A stretch of 54,228 nucleotides of DNA from Streptacidiphilus sp. ASG 303 (GCF_020991365.1 NZ_JAJLRA010000035.1:1-54228); one strand, 5' to 3'. Positions 1 to 9,571 are shown, counted from the first letter of the stretch. The notes: a model not told the origin generated them from the sequence alone. Translations and numbers: made by a program.

Positions 1-232
1 CGTCCTGCGAGGGCACCGCCACCCGCACGATCTGGCACCCCGCCGCGGTCAGCTGCGCGATCTGCTGCAGCGTGGCGTTGACGTCGGCCGTCACCGTCGT
101 CGTCATCGACTGCACCGACACCGGCGCATCCCCGCCCACCGGCACACCCCCCACCATGATCTGCCGCGACCGGCGGCGGGTGGCGAGCGGCTGGAGCGGC
201 ACGGACGGCATACCGAGCGAGATCGCGGTCAT
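1..232 (-). CDS. ispG: IspG, 4-hydroxy-3-methylbut-2-enyl-diphosphate synthase (N-terminal part, cut by window edge)
   Basis: Only the first 77 codons are present. From the ATG at 232 the protein begins [15 protein letters not shown] and soon reads [18 protein letters not shown] and VSVQSMTTT, followed by [18 protein letters not shown]. This is the conserved N-terminal half-barrel start of GcpE/IspG, an iron-sulphur enzyme that reduces MEcPP to HMBPP in the MEP isoprenoid pathway. The C-terminal Fe-S domain lies outside the window. It follows hpnH on the same strand after a gap of about 200 bp, so it probably supplies precursor for the hopanoid operon. In streptomycetes this copy is usually the second ispG, linked to hopanoid genes (family knowledge). 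The identification is firm for such a short piece. Confidence 0.9.
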   Translation of the reverse strand, partial: MTAISLGMPSVPLQPLATRRRSRQIMVGGVPVGGDAPVSVQSMTTTVTADVNATLQQIAQLTAAGCQIVRVAVPSQD

Positions 233-434
233 CGGGTCCACCCTCACTGTGGCAGCGGGTCTGGGGCTCAGGACTGGGGCTCAGGACTGGAGGTCGGGGA
301 GCGGGGTCCGGGGACGGGACGGCGGGCCCGGCGTGACGGGCCCGGGGCGGGGGCCGCCGCGAAGGGCGCCGGCCGGGCGGCGGGCGGCGGGTGCGGGGAT
401 CCGGTCCCCGCACCCGCGCCGCCGGGTGGGCGCC

Positions 435-1463
435 TCAGTGGCCGCGGTTGGCCATCACGGTCTCCTTGGCCGCCCGGATCGACTCCTTGAGCGACTCCAT
501 GGTGGCCAGGACGGCCGTGGGCTCGTAGCCGCAGTGCGCCATGCAGTTCTCGCACCGCGGGTCCCGGCCTCGGCCGTACTTGGACCAGTCGGTCTTCTCC
601 ACCAGTTCGCGGTAGGTGGGCACGTACCCGTCGGACATCAGGTAGCAGGGCCGCTGCCACCCGAAGAGCGAGTAGTTGGGGATGCCCCAGGCGGTGCACT
701 CGAAGTCGACCTTGCCCTCCAGGAAGTCCAGGAAGAGCGGGCTCTGGTTGAGCCGCCAGCGGCGGCGGTTGCCGCCGGCGAACGCCTTCCGGAAGAGCTC
801 CCGGGTCTGCTGGACACCGAGGAAGTGCTCCTGGACGGGCGCCTTCTCGTAGGCGTACCCCGGCGAGATCATCATCTCGTCGACCTGGAGCTCGTCGTTG
901 AGGTAGTCCAGCACCTCGATGACGGTCTGCGGGGTGTCGGTGTTGAAGAAGGTGCTGTTGGTGGTGACGCGGAAGCCGCGGGCCTTGGCCTCCTTGATCG
1001 CCGCCACCGCCTCGTCGAAGGTGCCCTCCTTCGCGACCGAGGCGTCGTGGCGCTCGCGCAGGCCGTCGATGTGGACGGTGAAGGCGAAGTAGGGCGAGGG
1101 CGTGAACCGGTCCAGCTTCTTGCGCATCAGCAGGGCGTTGGTGCAGAGGAAGACGTACTTCCGCTTCTCCACCAGCTGGCGCACGATCTCGTCGATCTGC
1201 GGGTGCATCAGCGGCTCGCCGCCGGCGATGGAGACCATCGGCGCACCGGACTCCAGCACCGCGCCGACGGCCTGGGCGACCGGCATCCGCTGCTTGAGGA
1301 CGCCCGCCGGGTGCTGGATCTTCCCGCACCCCTCGCAGGCGAGGTTGCAGGCGAACAGGGGTTCCAGCTCCACGAGGAGCGGGAACTTCTCGCGGCGCTT
1401 GAGGAGTTTCTGCTGGAGGAGGTACGTGCTGATCCGCGCGGTCTGGCGCAGCGGCATGGCCAT
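435..1463 (-). CDS. hpnH: HpnH, adenosyl-hopene transferase (radical SAM)
   Basis: A protein of 342 residues. HpnH joins the 5'-deoxyadenosyl group of S-adenosylmethionine to diploptene to make adenosylhopane, the first step of side-chain extension. The radical SAM cluster motif CNLACEGC (C39, C43, C46; CxxxCxxC) is clear, followed by the SAM-binding GGEP segment. A second cysteine group, RCENCMAHCGYEP, lies near the C-terminus, as in this family. The ATG at 1463 has an AGGAGG-like ribosome site about 8 nt upstream and begins 2 bp after the stop of hpnG. Much longer reading in this frame upstream is a shadow of hpnG. The length matches the family. Confidence 0.95.
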   Translation of the reverse strand: MAMPLRQTARISTYLLQQKLLKRREKFPLLVELEPLFACNLACEGCGKIQHPAGVLKQRMPVAQAVGAVLESGAPMVSIAGGEPLMHPQIDEIVRQLVEKRKYVFLCTNALLMRKKLDRFTPSPYFAFTVHIDGLRERHDASVAKEGTFDEAVAAIKEAKARGFRVTTNSTFFNTDTPQTVIEVLDYLNDELQVDEMMISPGYAYEKAPVQEHFLGVQQTRELFRKAFAGGNRRRWRLNQSPLFLDFLEGKVDFECTAWGIPNYSLFGWQRPCYLMSDGYVPTYRELVEKTDWSKYGRGRDPRCENCMAHCGYEPTAVLATMESLKESIRAAKETVMANRGH

Positions 1464-1465
1464 GG

Positions 1466-2221
1466 CTAGCTCGCCTCCTGAGGGAGCGTCCGGAGAGGTG
1501 GGGTGTCGGTCGGTGCGGTGCGGTGCCAGGCGGTGAGGGCGGGCACGGCGGAGCGGAGCGCCCGCCAGGCGCGGAGGCCCCCGGTGAGCGTGCCCGGCCG
1601 CAGGAGCTCGTGCCGGGGCGTGTCGACGACGATGCGGACCGTCGCGTACGGCAGACCCGGCGCCGCCCGGCGGACGGCGTCCAGGACGGCTGCGGTCTCC
1701 ATGTCGACGGCGGCGGCGCCGGCCTCGTGCAGGGCGCGGCGGGCGGCCGCGCCGTGCACCACGCCGTCGGCGGAGTGCAGCACGCCGGTGCGGACGGTCA
1801 GGCCGCGGGCGCGCAGGGCGTCGGCGAGGAGCGCGGAGGACGGGACCTCGATCGCGGTGCCCTCCCCGTCGCGCACCTCCTCCGCGACGAAGGCGTCGCC
1901 GGGCCGTGTCCCCGGGGCGGCCGCGGCGCAGAAGCCGGTGGCCACGACGGCGCCGTAGGCCCCGCCGGCCTCCAGCAGGGCGGTGACGACCCGCCGGGCG
2001 CGGTCCGGCCCCATGCCGGTGGCGGCGACCACGGCGCCGGGGGCCGGGACGCCGTCCCCGGCAGGGCGGCCGGCGGTCCAGTCCCCGCCGCGCAGCGCCC
2101 ACCGCTCGGCGCCCAGGGCGCAGACGACGAGCAGCGGGGCGGCCGCGGCGGGACGGGGCACGGCGGGGGGTGCGGCTGCGGCCACGCCGTCGGGGCGGGT
2201 GCCGGAGGGGTCGGGTCTCAC
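1466..2221 (-). CDS. hpnG: HpnG, 5'-deoxyadenosyl-hopane nucleosidase/phosphorylase
   Basis: A protein of 251 residues of the PNP/UDP phosphorylase family. HpnG removes adenine from adenosylhopane to give (phospho)ribosylhopane. The conserved features are the N-terminal LLVVCALGAE strand, the glycine-rich TGMGPDRA turn that binds ribose/phosphate, and the catalytic VDMETAAV motif near residue 180. The start is the GTG at 2221, which overlaps the shc stop codon in a GTGA junction, so the two genes are translationally coupled. The open frame runs far upstream through shc in a different frame; that part is not coding. Its place between shc and hpnH supports the call. Confidence 0.9.
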   Translation of the reverse strand: MRPDPSGTRPDGVAAAAPPAVPRPAAAAPLLVVCALGAERWALRGGDWTAGRPAGDGVPAPGAVVAATGMGPDRARRVVTALLEAGGAYGAVVATGFCAAAAPGTRPGDAFVAEEVRDGEGTAIEVPSSALLADALRARGLTVRTGVLHSADGVVHGAAARRALHEAGAAAVDMETAAVLDAVRRAAPGLPYATVRIVVDTPRHELLRPGTLTGGLRAWRALRSAVPALTAWHRTAPTDTPPLRTLPQEAS

Positions 2222-4401
2222 CGCTCGGTCACCGTCCCCGGGCCGCCCGCCGGCGCGTCGGCGGGCACCCGCGCCGGGCCTCCGGCTCCGCGGAGGGCGT
2301 GCCGCGCCGCGTCCGGGAGGGGGACGCCGTGCAGGTAGCGGCCGAGCGCGGTGACCGGGAAGACCAGCCGGTAGAGGTGGTAGTTGATGGAGAAGTCCCA
2401 CGGGAAGCCGGTGCCCGTGAAGTGCGGCTCGTCCCAGGTGCCGGAGGGGAGCTGGGTGGCGGCCAGCCAGGCGGCGCCGCGGTCGACCGCCTCGCCGCGC
2501 TCCCCCGCCGAGAGCAGCGCCATCATCGCCCAGGCGGTCTGGGAGGCGGTGGACTCGCCGCGCCCGGACCAGTTCTCCGGGTCGTGGTAGGAGCGCATGT
2601 CCTCGCCCCATCCGCCGTCGGCGTTCTGGTGCTCCGTCAGCCAGCGCACGGCGCGCCGGATCGACGGGTGGGCGGTGGGGATGCCCGCGGCGACCAGCGC
2701 GGGGACGACCGATCCGGTCCCGTACACGTAGTTGGTGCCCCAGCGGCCGAACCAGGAGCCGTCGGTCTCCTGCTCGCGCAGCAGCCACTCCACGCCGCGC
2801 CGGGTGCGCGGGTCGCGGGCCCGGCCGACGTCGGCCAGCATCTCCACCATGTGGGCGGTGACGTCGGCGGACGGCGGGTCGACGACCTCGCCGAAGTCGC
2901 AGAACGGCAGCTTGTTGGGCAGGGTGCTGGTGTTGTCGACGTCGAAGGCGCCCCAGGCGCCGTTCTTCGACTGCATGCCGAGGCTCCAGGCGACGCCCCG
3001 GTCGACGGCGGCCCGGACCCGCTCCGGGTCGGGGTGGTCGACGCGGCCCAGCGCGAGCACCACCTCGGCGGTGTCGTCGACGTCGGGGTAGGTGTCGTTG
3101 TCGAACTCGAAGGCCCAGCCGCCGGGGGCGAGGCCGGGGCGCTGCACCGCCCAGTCGCCGCGCCGCCGGACCTCCTCGCCGAGCATCCAGTCGGCGGCCC
3201 GGACCAGCGCGGGGTGGTCGGCGGGCAGTCCCGCGTCGGCGAGGGCGATGGTGGCCAGGCAGGTGTCCCAGACCGGGGACTGGCATGCCTCCAGCCACCG
3301 CATGCCGTCCTCGGTGTGGACGGTGAAGCGGTCGAAGGCGGCGAGGCCGGCCCGCATCACCGGGTGGCCGAGGTCGTAGCCCTCCAGGTGGAGGGCGATC
3401 AGCGAGTACACGGCGGGCGGCTGGATGCCTCCCCAGCAGCCGTCGGCCTCCTGGCGCTCCACGATCCAGCGGGCGGCCTGGCCGAGGGCGAGCCGGCGGA
3501 CCGGGCGGACCGGGCGGCGGTGGTAGGCGTGCAGGAGGCGGTCGAGGCGCTGGAAGAGGCCGTCCCAGGTGGTGGGGGCGGCGAACCGGGACCGGGGGTA
3601 CGGGTCGCGCGGGTCGGTGTGCAGCTCGTCCAGGGCGAAGGGCGCGGGGCGGACCGGCCGGTGGGCGGAGACCACGGTGAGCGGCACGATGGTCTGCCGC
3701 GCCCAGCAGCCGAAGGAGTAGATGTTGAGCGGGACCCACCGGGGCAGGAACATGATCTCGGGGGGCAGCTCGGGCAGCAGGTCCCAGGGCCACCAGCCGA
3801 AGAGGGCCAGCCAGATGCGGGTGAAGACCCGGGTGGCGGCGATGCCGCCGTGGTCGCGGACCCAGGCCGAGGCCGCGGCCATGTGGGGGGCGTCGGGGGC
3901 GTCCCCGGCCAGGCGCAGGGCGACGTACGCCTCGACGGTGGTGGAGAGCTCGGGCGGTCCGTCGTGGAAGGTCGCCCAGGTGCCGTCCTCGCGCTGGCGG
4001 GAGCGGATCCAGGCGGCGGTGGCCCGGGTCTGCTCCTCGGTGCGGATGCCGAGGAACTGCCGGAGCAGCAGGTCCTCGGCGTCCATGGTGACGTTGGTCT
4101 CCAGGTCGCCCTTCCACCAGCCCTCCTCGCTCTGGAGTGCGAGGAGGTGGGCGGTGGCGCGCTCCAGCGCGGCGGCGGCCGCGGCGCGGGGGTCCGGGGG
4201 CTCCCCGTCCGGGGAATCGCCGTCCGGGGGGTCCCCGTCCGGCTGCTCCGCGCCCGCGCGCCCCCCGGGCCGCCCCTCCTCGGGAAGCGGCCCGTCGGGC
4301 CGCTTCCCGTGCCGCCTGCCGGGATCCGGCGGGGCGGTCCTCACCGCGGCCGGCTCGGGATCGTACTCGGGGTCGAGCCGGCCGTCCGCGGTTGTTGTCA
4401 C
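2218..4401 (-). CDS. shc: Squalene-hopene cyclase
   Basis: A protein of 727 residues that cyclises squalene to hopene/hopanol at the membrane. The catalytic acid motif DVDDTA is at residues 440–445 (DxDD type). Several QW repeats are visible: QREDGTW, QEADGCW, QSKNGAWGAF, QETDGSWFGRWG, QNADGGWGE and QLPSGTW. An N-terminal extension of about 70 residues is rich in proline, glycine and aspartate, with tandem PDGxxP-like repeats and no recognisable domain; it is longer than in most homologues. The start is the GTG at 4401, with GAGGTGAACCCAAG as ribosome site, 7 bp after the stop of the upstream prenyl synthase gene. Length and motif order are typical. Confidence 0.97.
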   Translation of the reverse strand: MTTTADGRLDPEYDPEPAAVRTAPPDPGRRHGKRPDGPLPEEGRPGGRAGAEQPDGDPPDGDSPDGEPPDPRAAAAAALERATAHLLALQSEEGWWKGDLETNVTMDAEDLLLRQFLGIRTEEQTRATAAWIRSRQREDGTWATFHDGPPELSTTVEAYVALRLAGDAPDAPHMAAASAWVRDHGGIAATRVFTRIWLALFGWWPWDLLPELPPEIMFLPRWVPLNIYSFGCWARQTIVPLTVVSAHRPVRPAPFALDELHTDPRDPYPRSRFAAPTTWDGLFQRLDRLLHAYHRRPVRPVRRLALGQAARWIVERQEADGCWGGIQPPAVYSLIALHLEGYDLGHPVMRAGLAAFDRFTVHTEDGMRWLEACQSPVWDTCLATIALADAGLPADHPALVRAADWMLGEEVRRRGDWAVQRPGLAPGGWAFEFDNDTYPDVDDTAEVVLALGRVDHPDPERVRAAVDRGVAWSLGMQSKNGAWGAFDVDNTSTLPNKLPFCDFGEVVDPPSADVTAHMVEMLADVGRARDPRTRRGVEWLLREQETDGSWFGRWGTNYVYGTGSVVPALVAAGIPTAHPSIRRAVRWLTEHQNADGGWGEDMRSYHDPENWSGRGESTASQTAWAMMALLSAGERGEAVDRGAAWLAATQLPSGTWDEPHFTGTGFPWDFSINYHLYRLVFPVTALGRYLHGVPLPDAARHALRGAGGPARVPADAPAGGPGTVTER

Positions 4402-4408
4402 CTTGGGT

Positions 4409-5509
4409 TCACCTCTCCCGTACGACGACGAATTCGGCGAGCGCGACGAAGTGCCCGCGCACCCCGTCCGGCATGGGGACCTCGTCCAGGGCGGCGAGGG
4501 CGGCCGCGTGCTGGCGGCGGGCCTCGTCCCGGGTCCAGGCGCGGCCGCCGGCCTCCTCGACCAGGGCGGCGCGGGCGGCGAGCTGCTCCTCGTCCTCGTG
4601 GCCGCGGCCCTCGGGGTCGGCGAGCAGCTCGGCGAGGCGGCGGGAGGCGCTGCCGCCCTCCGCGAGGGCCGCCGAGACCGGCAGCGACTTCTTGCGCTGG
4701 CGCAGGTCGCCCCAGTGCGGCTTGCCGGTGACCTCGGTGGCGCCCCAGATGCCGAGCAGGTCGTCCACCGCCTGGAAGGCGAGGCCGAGGTGGTGCCCGT
4801 ACCGCTCCAGGGCGTCGGCGGTGCGGTCGTCGGCCCCGGCGAGGACGGCGCCGACGGAGGAGGCGCAGGCCAGCAGGGCGCCGGTCTTGTTGCCCTCCAT
4901 CTCCAGGCACTCCTCGACGGTGACCCGGTCGCGGTGCTCGAAGGAGAGGTCCTGGGCCTGCCCGTCGATCAGCCGGCGGGTGGCGGCGGTGATCCGGCGC
5001 ACCGCGCGGGCCGCGTCGGCGGCCTGCACGGCGGGGACGCCGTCGGCGGCGGGCCGCAGGGGGGCGTCCAGCAGGACCTCGGTGGCGAGGGCGAAGAGGG
5101 CGTCGCCCGCCAGGATGGCCTGGGCGGGTCCGAAGACGGTCCAGGCGGTGGCGCGGTGGCGGCGCGTCTCGTCACCGTCCATCAGGTCGTCGTGGAGCAG
5201 TGAGAAGTTGTGGACGAGCTCGACGGCGGCGCCGCCCGCGGCGCCGGTGGCGGGGTCGGCGCCGACGGCCTGGGCGGACAGCACGGCGAGCGCGGGCCGC
5301 ACCGCCTTGCCGCCGTCCCCGGCGGCGGGCCTGCCGTCCCGGTCGATCCAGCCGAAGTGGTAGGCGGCGACGGTGTCCATGGGGGCGGCCAGCCGTGCGA
5401 CGGCATCGCGCAGCAGCGGGGTGCACAGGGTGCGGCCGCGTTCCAGGAGGTCCGGTACCGACACCGCCGCCTCCGCTGCAGGCGTGTCGAGGCGTGTATC
5501 CACGCGCAT
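4409..5509 (-). CDS. Class I polyprenyl diphosphate synthase (trans-isoprenyl)
   Basis: A protein of 366 residues that condenses isopentenyl diphosphate onto an allylic diphosphate. The first Asp-rich motif DDLMD is at residues 107–111. The second, DDLLG from residue 249, is followed by the GDLRQRKKSLP segment of the FPP/GGPP synthase family. In the hopanoid operon it most likely supplies farnesyl diphosphate for the HpnC/HpnD squalene pathway, but product chain length cannot be read reliably from sequence. The ATG at 5509 has GGGAGAGGGA just upstream. The gene is 7 bp from shc and 128 bp from hpnE, all on the same strand. Confidence 0.93.
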   Translation of the reverse strand: MRVDTRLDTPAAEAAVSVPDLLERGRTLCTPLLRDAVARLAAPMDTVAAYHFGWIDRDGRPAAGDGGKAVRPALAVLSAQAVGADPATGAAGGAAVELVHNFSLLHDDLMDGDETRRHRATAWTVFGPAQAILAGDALFALATEVLLDAPLRPAADGVPAVQAADAARAVRRITAATRRLIDGQAQDLSFEHRDRVTVEECLEMEGNKTGALLACASSVGAVLAGADDRTADALERYGHHLGLAFQAVDDLLGIWGATEVTGKPHWGDLRQRKKSLPVSAALAEGGSASRRLAELLADPEGRGHEDEEQLAARAALVEEAGGRAWTRDEARRQHAAALAALDEVPMPDGVRGHFVALAEFVVVRER

Positions 5510-5637
5510 TCCCTCTCCCTCGGGTGTGTGGTGCGCTGCGTTCGGGGGCGCCGCCTGGGGCGGCGCGGGGGCGGCGGTGCGTGACCGCCCCGGGTGGGGG
5601 GCCGGGACCGGCCCGGCCGGGGGCGCGGCGGGCCCGG

Positions 5638-7230
5638 TCACCGGGGCCACCCCCCTGGGGTGCGGGCCCCCGCGGGGGCGGGACGGGCGCCGAGCGCGGC
5701 CAGGGCCCCGTCGGCGGCGGTGTGGCCGCTGCGGACGGCGCCCTCCATGGTCGCGGGCCAGCCGGTGGCGGTCCACGCGCCGGCGAGCAGCAGGCCGGGG
5801 GTGCGGGTGCGGGCCTGCGGCCGCAGCCGCCCGCTCCCCGGGGCCGGGTCGAAGGTGGCGGCGCGCTCGCGGGTGACGAAGAAGTCCAGCACCTTCGCGC
5901 CGCGGGCCGCGGGCAGCAGCCGCTCCAGCTCGGGCAGGTAGCGGCGGCGCAGCTCGGCGACGGGCAGGTCGATCTCGTCGTGGGCGGCGGACTGCGAGAG
6001 CGCGACGTACTGGGCGCGCGGGTCCCGCTCGGCGAGCCCGGAGTGCCGGGTCCGGTCGAACACCCACTGGACGGGGGTCCCGAGCCCGGCGAGGAAGGGC
6101 GTCCGCAGCACCCGGCGGTCGTAGACGGCGTGCACGTTGAGGATCGGCGAGGTGCCCAGGCGCCGCAGGCGGTCCTGGTCCTCGACGGTGCCGGGCGGGA
6201 GGAGGCCGGCGGCGGCGTCCTGGGGGACGGCGAGGACGACGGCGTCCGCGTGCAGCAGCTCGCCGCCCGCGGGCAGGCCGTGGCCCTCGACCCGGACGGC
6301 GTGGCGGTCGTGACCGCGTTCCGTCAAACCGTGCGTGTCCGAACCATGGGGCGCAGGGTGCCCGCCGGCCGCCGCAGCCGCCCGCGGGCGGACCCCCTCC
6401 CCGCCGCCGGGCGCCGCGTGCGGCGCGGGACCCTCCGGGGCGGGACCGTCCGCCCCGGGGGCGGAGGACTTGAGGGCCGTCGCCCTGGCGCGGAGCAGGA
6501 CCCGCACACCGCAGCGCCGCAGCGCGGCGAGGGCCGCGTCGTGGTGGATCTCGCCGAGCGGGACGTCCGCCCAGCCGATGTCGGAGGCGCCGGGCGCGGA
6601 GAGCAGGCCGGTTCTGAGGACCATGGCGGCGAGCGCCAGCGAGACCTGGTCGGCGCGGGCGTTGAGGGTCGCGACGCCGATGAGGTCCCAGAGCGCCTCC
6701 ACGGCGCGCGGGGACTGCCCCTGCCGCCGCAGCCAGTCGCCGAAGGAGTGGGCGTCCAGCGCCGGGTCGGCGGGGTCGAGGCGGGCGAGGGCGAGGGTGG
6801 CGCGGACCACCCGCAGCCGCTCGGCGGCACCCAGGTGCGGGTACCGGGCCAGGCTGCCCGCGAGGTGCAGCGGCACCGGCAGCGCCGCCCGGCGGATCCG
6901 GCCCGGGCGGAGCGTTTCGCCGCCGCCGTCGCCGCCGCAGTCGAGGACCGGCACGTCCAGCCGCCGCTGGAGGGTGGTCAGGGAGGTCGCGCCGAGGCGG
7001 TCGAGCAGGCCGCGGTAGGCCGTGCAGCAGCGCAGGAAGACGTGCTGGCCGTTGTCGACGGTGAGGTCGCCGCGACGGAAGGAGAAGGCGAGGCCGCCGA
7101 GGCGCGGCCGCCCCTCGACGAGGGTGACCTCCGCCCCGGCCTCGGCCAGCCGGAGGGCGGCAGTGATGCCGGCCAGGCCGCCGCCGACGACCACCGCGGA
7201 CGCCCGCCCGGGACGCACGGCTGTGCTCAT
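5638..7230 (-). CDS. hpnE: HpnE, hydroxysqualene dehydroxylase (FAD amine-oxidase family)
   Basis: A protein of 530 residues. HpnE converts hydroxysqualene to squalene in the three-enzyme HpnCDE route. The N-terminal Rossmann motif VVVGGGLAGITAALRLAEAG binds FAD, followed by LVEGRPRLGGLAFSF and the DNGQHVFLRCC signature of squalene-associated phytoene-desaturase-like proteins. The C-terminal FAD motif GLLLAGAWTATGWPATMEGA is also present. A proline/glycine/alanine-rich insert of about 70 residues lies near residues 270–330 and is probably a lineage-specific loop. The ATG at 7230 has a GGGGAGGGG ribosome site. There is a 112-bp gap to hpnD upstream. Confidence 0.93.
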   Translation of the reverse strand: MSTAVRPGRASAVVVGGGLAGITAALRLAEAGAEVTLVEGRPRLGGLAFSFRRGDLTVDNGQHVFLRCCTAYRGLLDRLGATSLTTLQRRLDVPVLDCGGDGGGETLRPGRIRRAALPVPLHLAGSLARYPHLGAAERLRVVRATLALARLDPADPALDAHSFGDWLRRQGQSPRAVEALWDLIGVATLNARADQVSLALAAMVLRTGLLSAPGASDIGWADVPLGEIHHDAALAALRRCGVRVLLRARATALKSSAPGADGPAPEGPAPHAAPGGGEGVRPRAAAAAGGHPAPHGSDTHGLTERGHDRHAVRVEGHGLPAGGELLHADAVVLAVPQDAAAGLLPPGTVEDQDRLRRLGTSPILNVHAVYDRRVLRTPFLAGLGTPVQWVFDRTRHSGLAERDPRAQYVALSQSAAHDEIDLPVAELRRRYLPELERLLPAARGAKVLDFFVTRERAATFDPAPGSGRLRPQARTRTPGLLLAGAWTATGWPATMEGAVRSGHTAADGALAALGARPAPAGARTPGGWPR

Positions 7231-7342
7231 CGCCCCTCCCCCCGGGTGCGGTCGCGGCCCGGGAGCCCCCGCACCGGTGCTGCTGTGGACGCGCCCGCCC
7301 GCCGGTGCGGTTCCGCGGCGGCGGCGGACTGCGTGGTTGCGG

Positions 7343-8245
7343 TCAAGAGCGGCCTCCGGCCAGGCCGGAGAGCGCCACGTACGCCTTCTCCCAGCCGGGG
7401 AGCGACACCCGGCCGCGGAGCACCGACGCCGGGTCCTCGGCGATGCGCCGGAGCAGGCGGTGGTAGATGCCGGCCATGGCGGCCGTGCAGGCGCGGCTGC
7501 GGCGGTCGAGCATCGGCAGCAACAGCAGGCCCTCCTCGAAGTACTGCTGGGCGCGGGCGGCCTGGAAGGCGACCAGCCCGGTGAAGTCCGCGCCCGGCGG
7601 GGGCTGCTCCGTGCCGAAGCCGTCCTCGCAGCCGAACCGGGCGAGGTCCTCGGCGGGCAGGTAGCTGCGGCCGTCCCCGGCGTCCTCGCGCAGGTCGCGC
7701 AGGATGTTGGTGAGCTGGAGGGCCAGGCCCAGGGTGTCGGCGTACTCGGCGCCGAGCTTGGGGTCGGTGCAGCCGAAGACGCCGAGGGACAGGCGCCCGA
7801 TGGAGCCGGCGACGCAGCGGCAGTAGGTGCGCAGCTCGTCGAAGGTCGCGTAGTGCGTCCCGGCGAGGTCCATCTCCACGCCGTCGATCAGCTCGTCGAA
7901 GGCGTCGACCGGGACCGGGAAGCGGTCGGCGGCGTCCGCCAGCGCGACCTTGACCGGGTCGGTGTCGTCCTCGCGGACCTCGCCGGCCCGCACCTCGTCG
8001 AGGAGGGCGCGGGTGCGGCCGAGCAGCTCGGTCTTGCGCTCGGACGGGAGGTCGCCGTCGCCGATGTCGTCGACCCGGCGGGCGAGGGCGTAGATCGCGG
8101 ACATGGCGAGCCGCTTGGGCTCCGGCAGCAGCCGGATGCCGTAGCCGAAGTTGCGCGCCTGCATGCCGGTGACTGCTTCGCAGTACCGGTAGGCCGCCAT
8201 GACCTGCGCGGACGCCAGTGGTGATGCCGCCACCCGGGGGCTCAC
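7343..8245 (-). CDS. hpnD: HpnD, presqualene diphosphate synthase
   Basis: A protein of 300 residues of the squalene/phytoene synthase fold. It joins two farnesyl diphosphates into presqualene diphosphate. Both metal-binding motifs are present: VDDIGD at residues 58–63 and NILRDLREDAGDGRSYLP in the second half. The start is the GTG at 8245, which overlaps the hpnC stop in a GTGA junction, so translation is coupled. It is more similar to HpnD than to HpnC because of its intact RDLRED second motif and the YCRCVAGSIGRLSL segment. Length is normal. Confidence 0.93.
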   Translation of the reverse strand: MSPRVAASPLASAQVMAAYRYCEAVTGMQARNFGYGIRLLPEPKRLAMSAIYALARRVDDIGDGDLPSERKTELLGRTRALLDEVRAGEVREDDTDPVKVALADAADRFPVPVDAFDELIDGVEMDLAGTHYATFDELRTYCRCVAGSIGRLSLGVFGCTDPKLGAEYADTLGLALQLTNILRDLREDAGDGRSYLPAEDLARFGCEDGFGTEQPPPGADFTGLVAFQAARAQQYFEEGLLLLPMLDRRSRACTAAMAGIYHRLLRRIAEDPASVLRGRVSLPGWEKAYVALSGLAGGRS

Positions 8246-9258
8246 CTTCCCTTCACGTATGTGGCCGCCGCTTCCCTGAGGAGGCGGCCCTTGGCGGGTA
8301 CGGGCGGCTCGGACAGGACGTCGTGCCCGGCGGCGGCGATGGCCCCCAGAGCGGCCCGGCCCCCGGCGGTGAAGCCGGCGAGCAGCAGCCTGAGCCGTCC
8401 CCGCACCGTACCTACCAGCGGTGATCCCCGGTCGAGCAGGGTCCCGGCCCGCTCGGCCTCGAAGGCGACCAGGGCGCGCACCCGGCCGCCCGCGGCGGTG
8501 GCGGCGAGGTCCTCCTCGGTCACGCCGAACCGGTCCAGGTCCTCCGCGGGCAGGTAGATCCTCCCCCTCGCACGGTCCTCCGCAACGTCCTGCAGGTGCT
8601 CGACCACCTGCAGTGCGCTGCAGACCGCGTCCGAGCGCTCCACCCGTTCGGGTGTGGAGACGCCGGCGATGGCCAGCACCAGCCGCCCGACCGGGTTGGC
8701 GGACAGCTCGCAGTAGCCCAGCAGGTCCTCGTAGGTGGCGTACCGCGTGGTGTGCTGGTCCACCCGGTTCGCCTGGATCAGGTTACGGAAGGGCTCGGCG
8801 CTGAGCCCGTGTTTTTCCACGGTCGGTACGAGCGCGCGCAGCAGCGGGTGGCGGGGCGGCTCCGCCCCGGGGCCGCCGGGCGCGGTGCCGGGGGCTCCGG
8901 GGCCGGGGGCCCCGGAGTGGCCGAAGACACGGTCGAGGTCGCGCTCCAGGCCGTCCAGCAGGGCGAGCCGGAAGGCGGTCTCCTCCTCGGTGGGCAGGCC
9001 GGAGCCGTCGGGGCGGAACCGGTCCGCGGGCGGCGGCGTGCCGACGCCGAGCACCTCCGCGTGGTGGCCGGGGCGCTCCAGGTCGCCGTCGCCGGCGTCG
9101 TCGACCAGCCGGGCGAACCCGTAGACCGCCATCAGGTCGTCCCGCCAGGCGGCGGGCAGGAAGAAGGGGGCGACGGGGAAGTTCTCCCGCGCCGCCTTGC
9201 CCAGCACCTCGCCGTCGGCGGGGGCGCCGGAGCCGGGGATGCGTGCGTCCGCGGTCAC
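8242..9258 (-). CDS. hpnC: HpnC, hydroxysqualene synthase
   Basis: A protein of 338 residues. HpnC converts presqualene diphosphate to hydroxysqualene. It has the motifs LVDDAGDGD near residue 52 and HLQDVAEDRARGRIYLP, where the HLQD variant replaces the usual RD and is typical of HpnC. A low-complexity Pro/Gly/Ala insert of about 30 residues lies between them. The start is uncertain: the GTG at 9258 gives MTADARIPG, shortly before the conserved VLGKAARENFP segment, but its ribosome site is weak. Longer starts would add unconserved, arginine-rich sequence. This is the first gene of the hopanoid operon, and the upstream 300 bp must carry the operon promoter. Confidence 0.88.
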   Translation of the reverse strand: MTADARIPGSGAPADGEVLGKAARENFPVAPFFLPAAWRDDLMAVYGFARLVDDAGDGDLERPGHHAEVLGVGTPPPADRFRPDGSGLPTEEETAFRLALLDGLERDLDRVFGHSGAPGPGAPGTAPGGPGAEPPRHPLLRALVPTVEKHGLSAEPFRNLIQANRVDQHTTRYATYEDLLGYCELSANPVGRLVLAIAGVSTPERVERSDAVCSALQVVEHLQDVAEDRARGRIYLPAEDLDRFGVTEEDLAATAAGGRVRALVAFEAERAGTLLDRGSPLVGTVRGRLRLLLAGFTAGGRAALGAIAAAGHDVLSEPPVPAKGRLLREAAATYVKGR

Positions 9259-9571
9259 CGGCGACCGCCCGGTGGGCTCCCGGCACGTCGCGGCACCGGG
9301 CCGCGCGCCCTCTCGGAATGGGCCGAAGCCGCCACTGGCGTCACCCCCCCGTTCTACACCGATCTTGACGGCGTGCACACAGCGGACACGCCCTGACCCG
9401 GGGAGAGCACCCCCTCCGCCGCTCTTCTCCGGACCCCTCACTCTAGGACGAGGGACGGACAGCGGCACGGTGAGGGGGTGGCGCCGCGCCGGAGGCGGGC
9501 GGCCGCGGGGCGCGGGCGGGGAGGCGGGACGGGGGCGCGGACGGCGGCGGGGCCGGTGCCGCACACGCGGC
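9259..9571. other. Intergenic region upstream of the hopanoid operon
   Basis: About 310 bp without a credible gene. Being directly upstream of hpnC it should contain the promoter of the seven-gene hopanoid operon, but no convincing −35/−10 pair stands out. A TAGAAC hexamer on the minus strand near 9353 has no good partner. Arginine-rich reading frames here have no conserved motif. Confidence 0.5.
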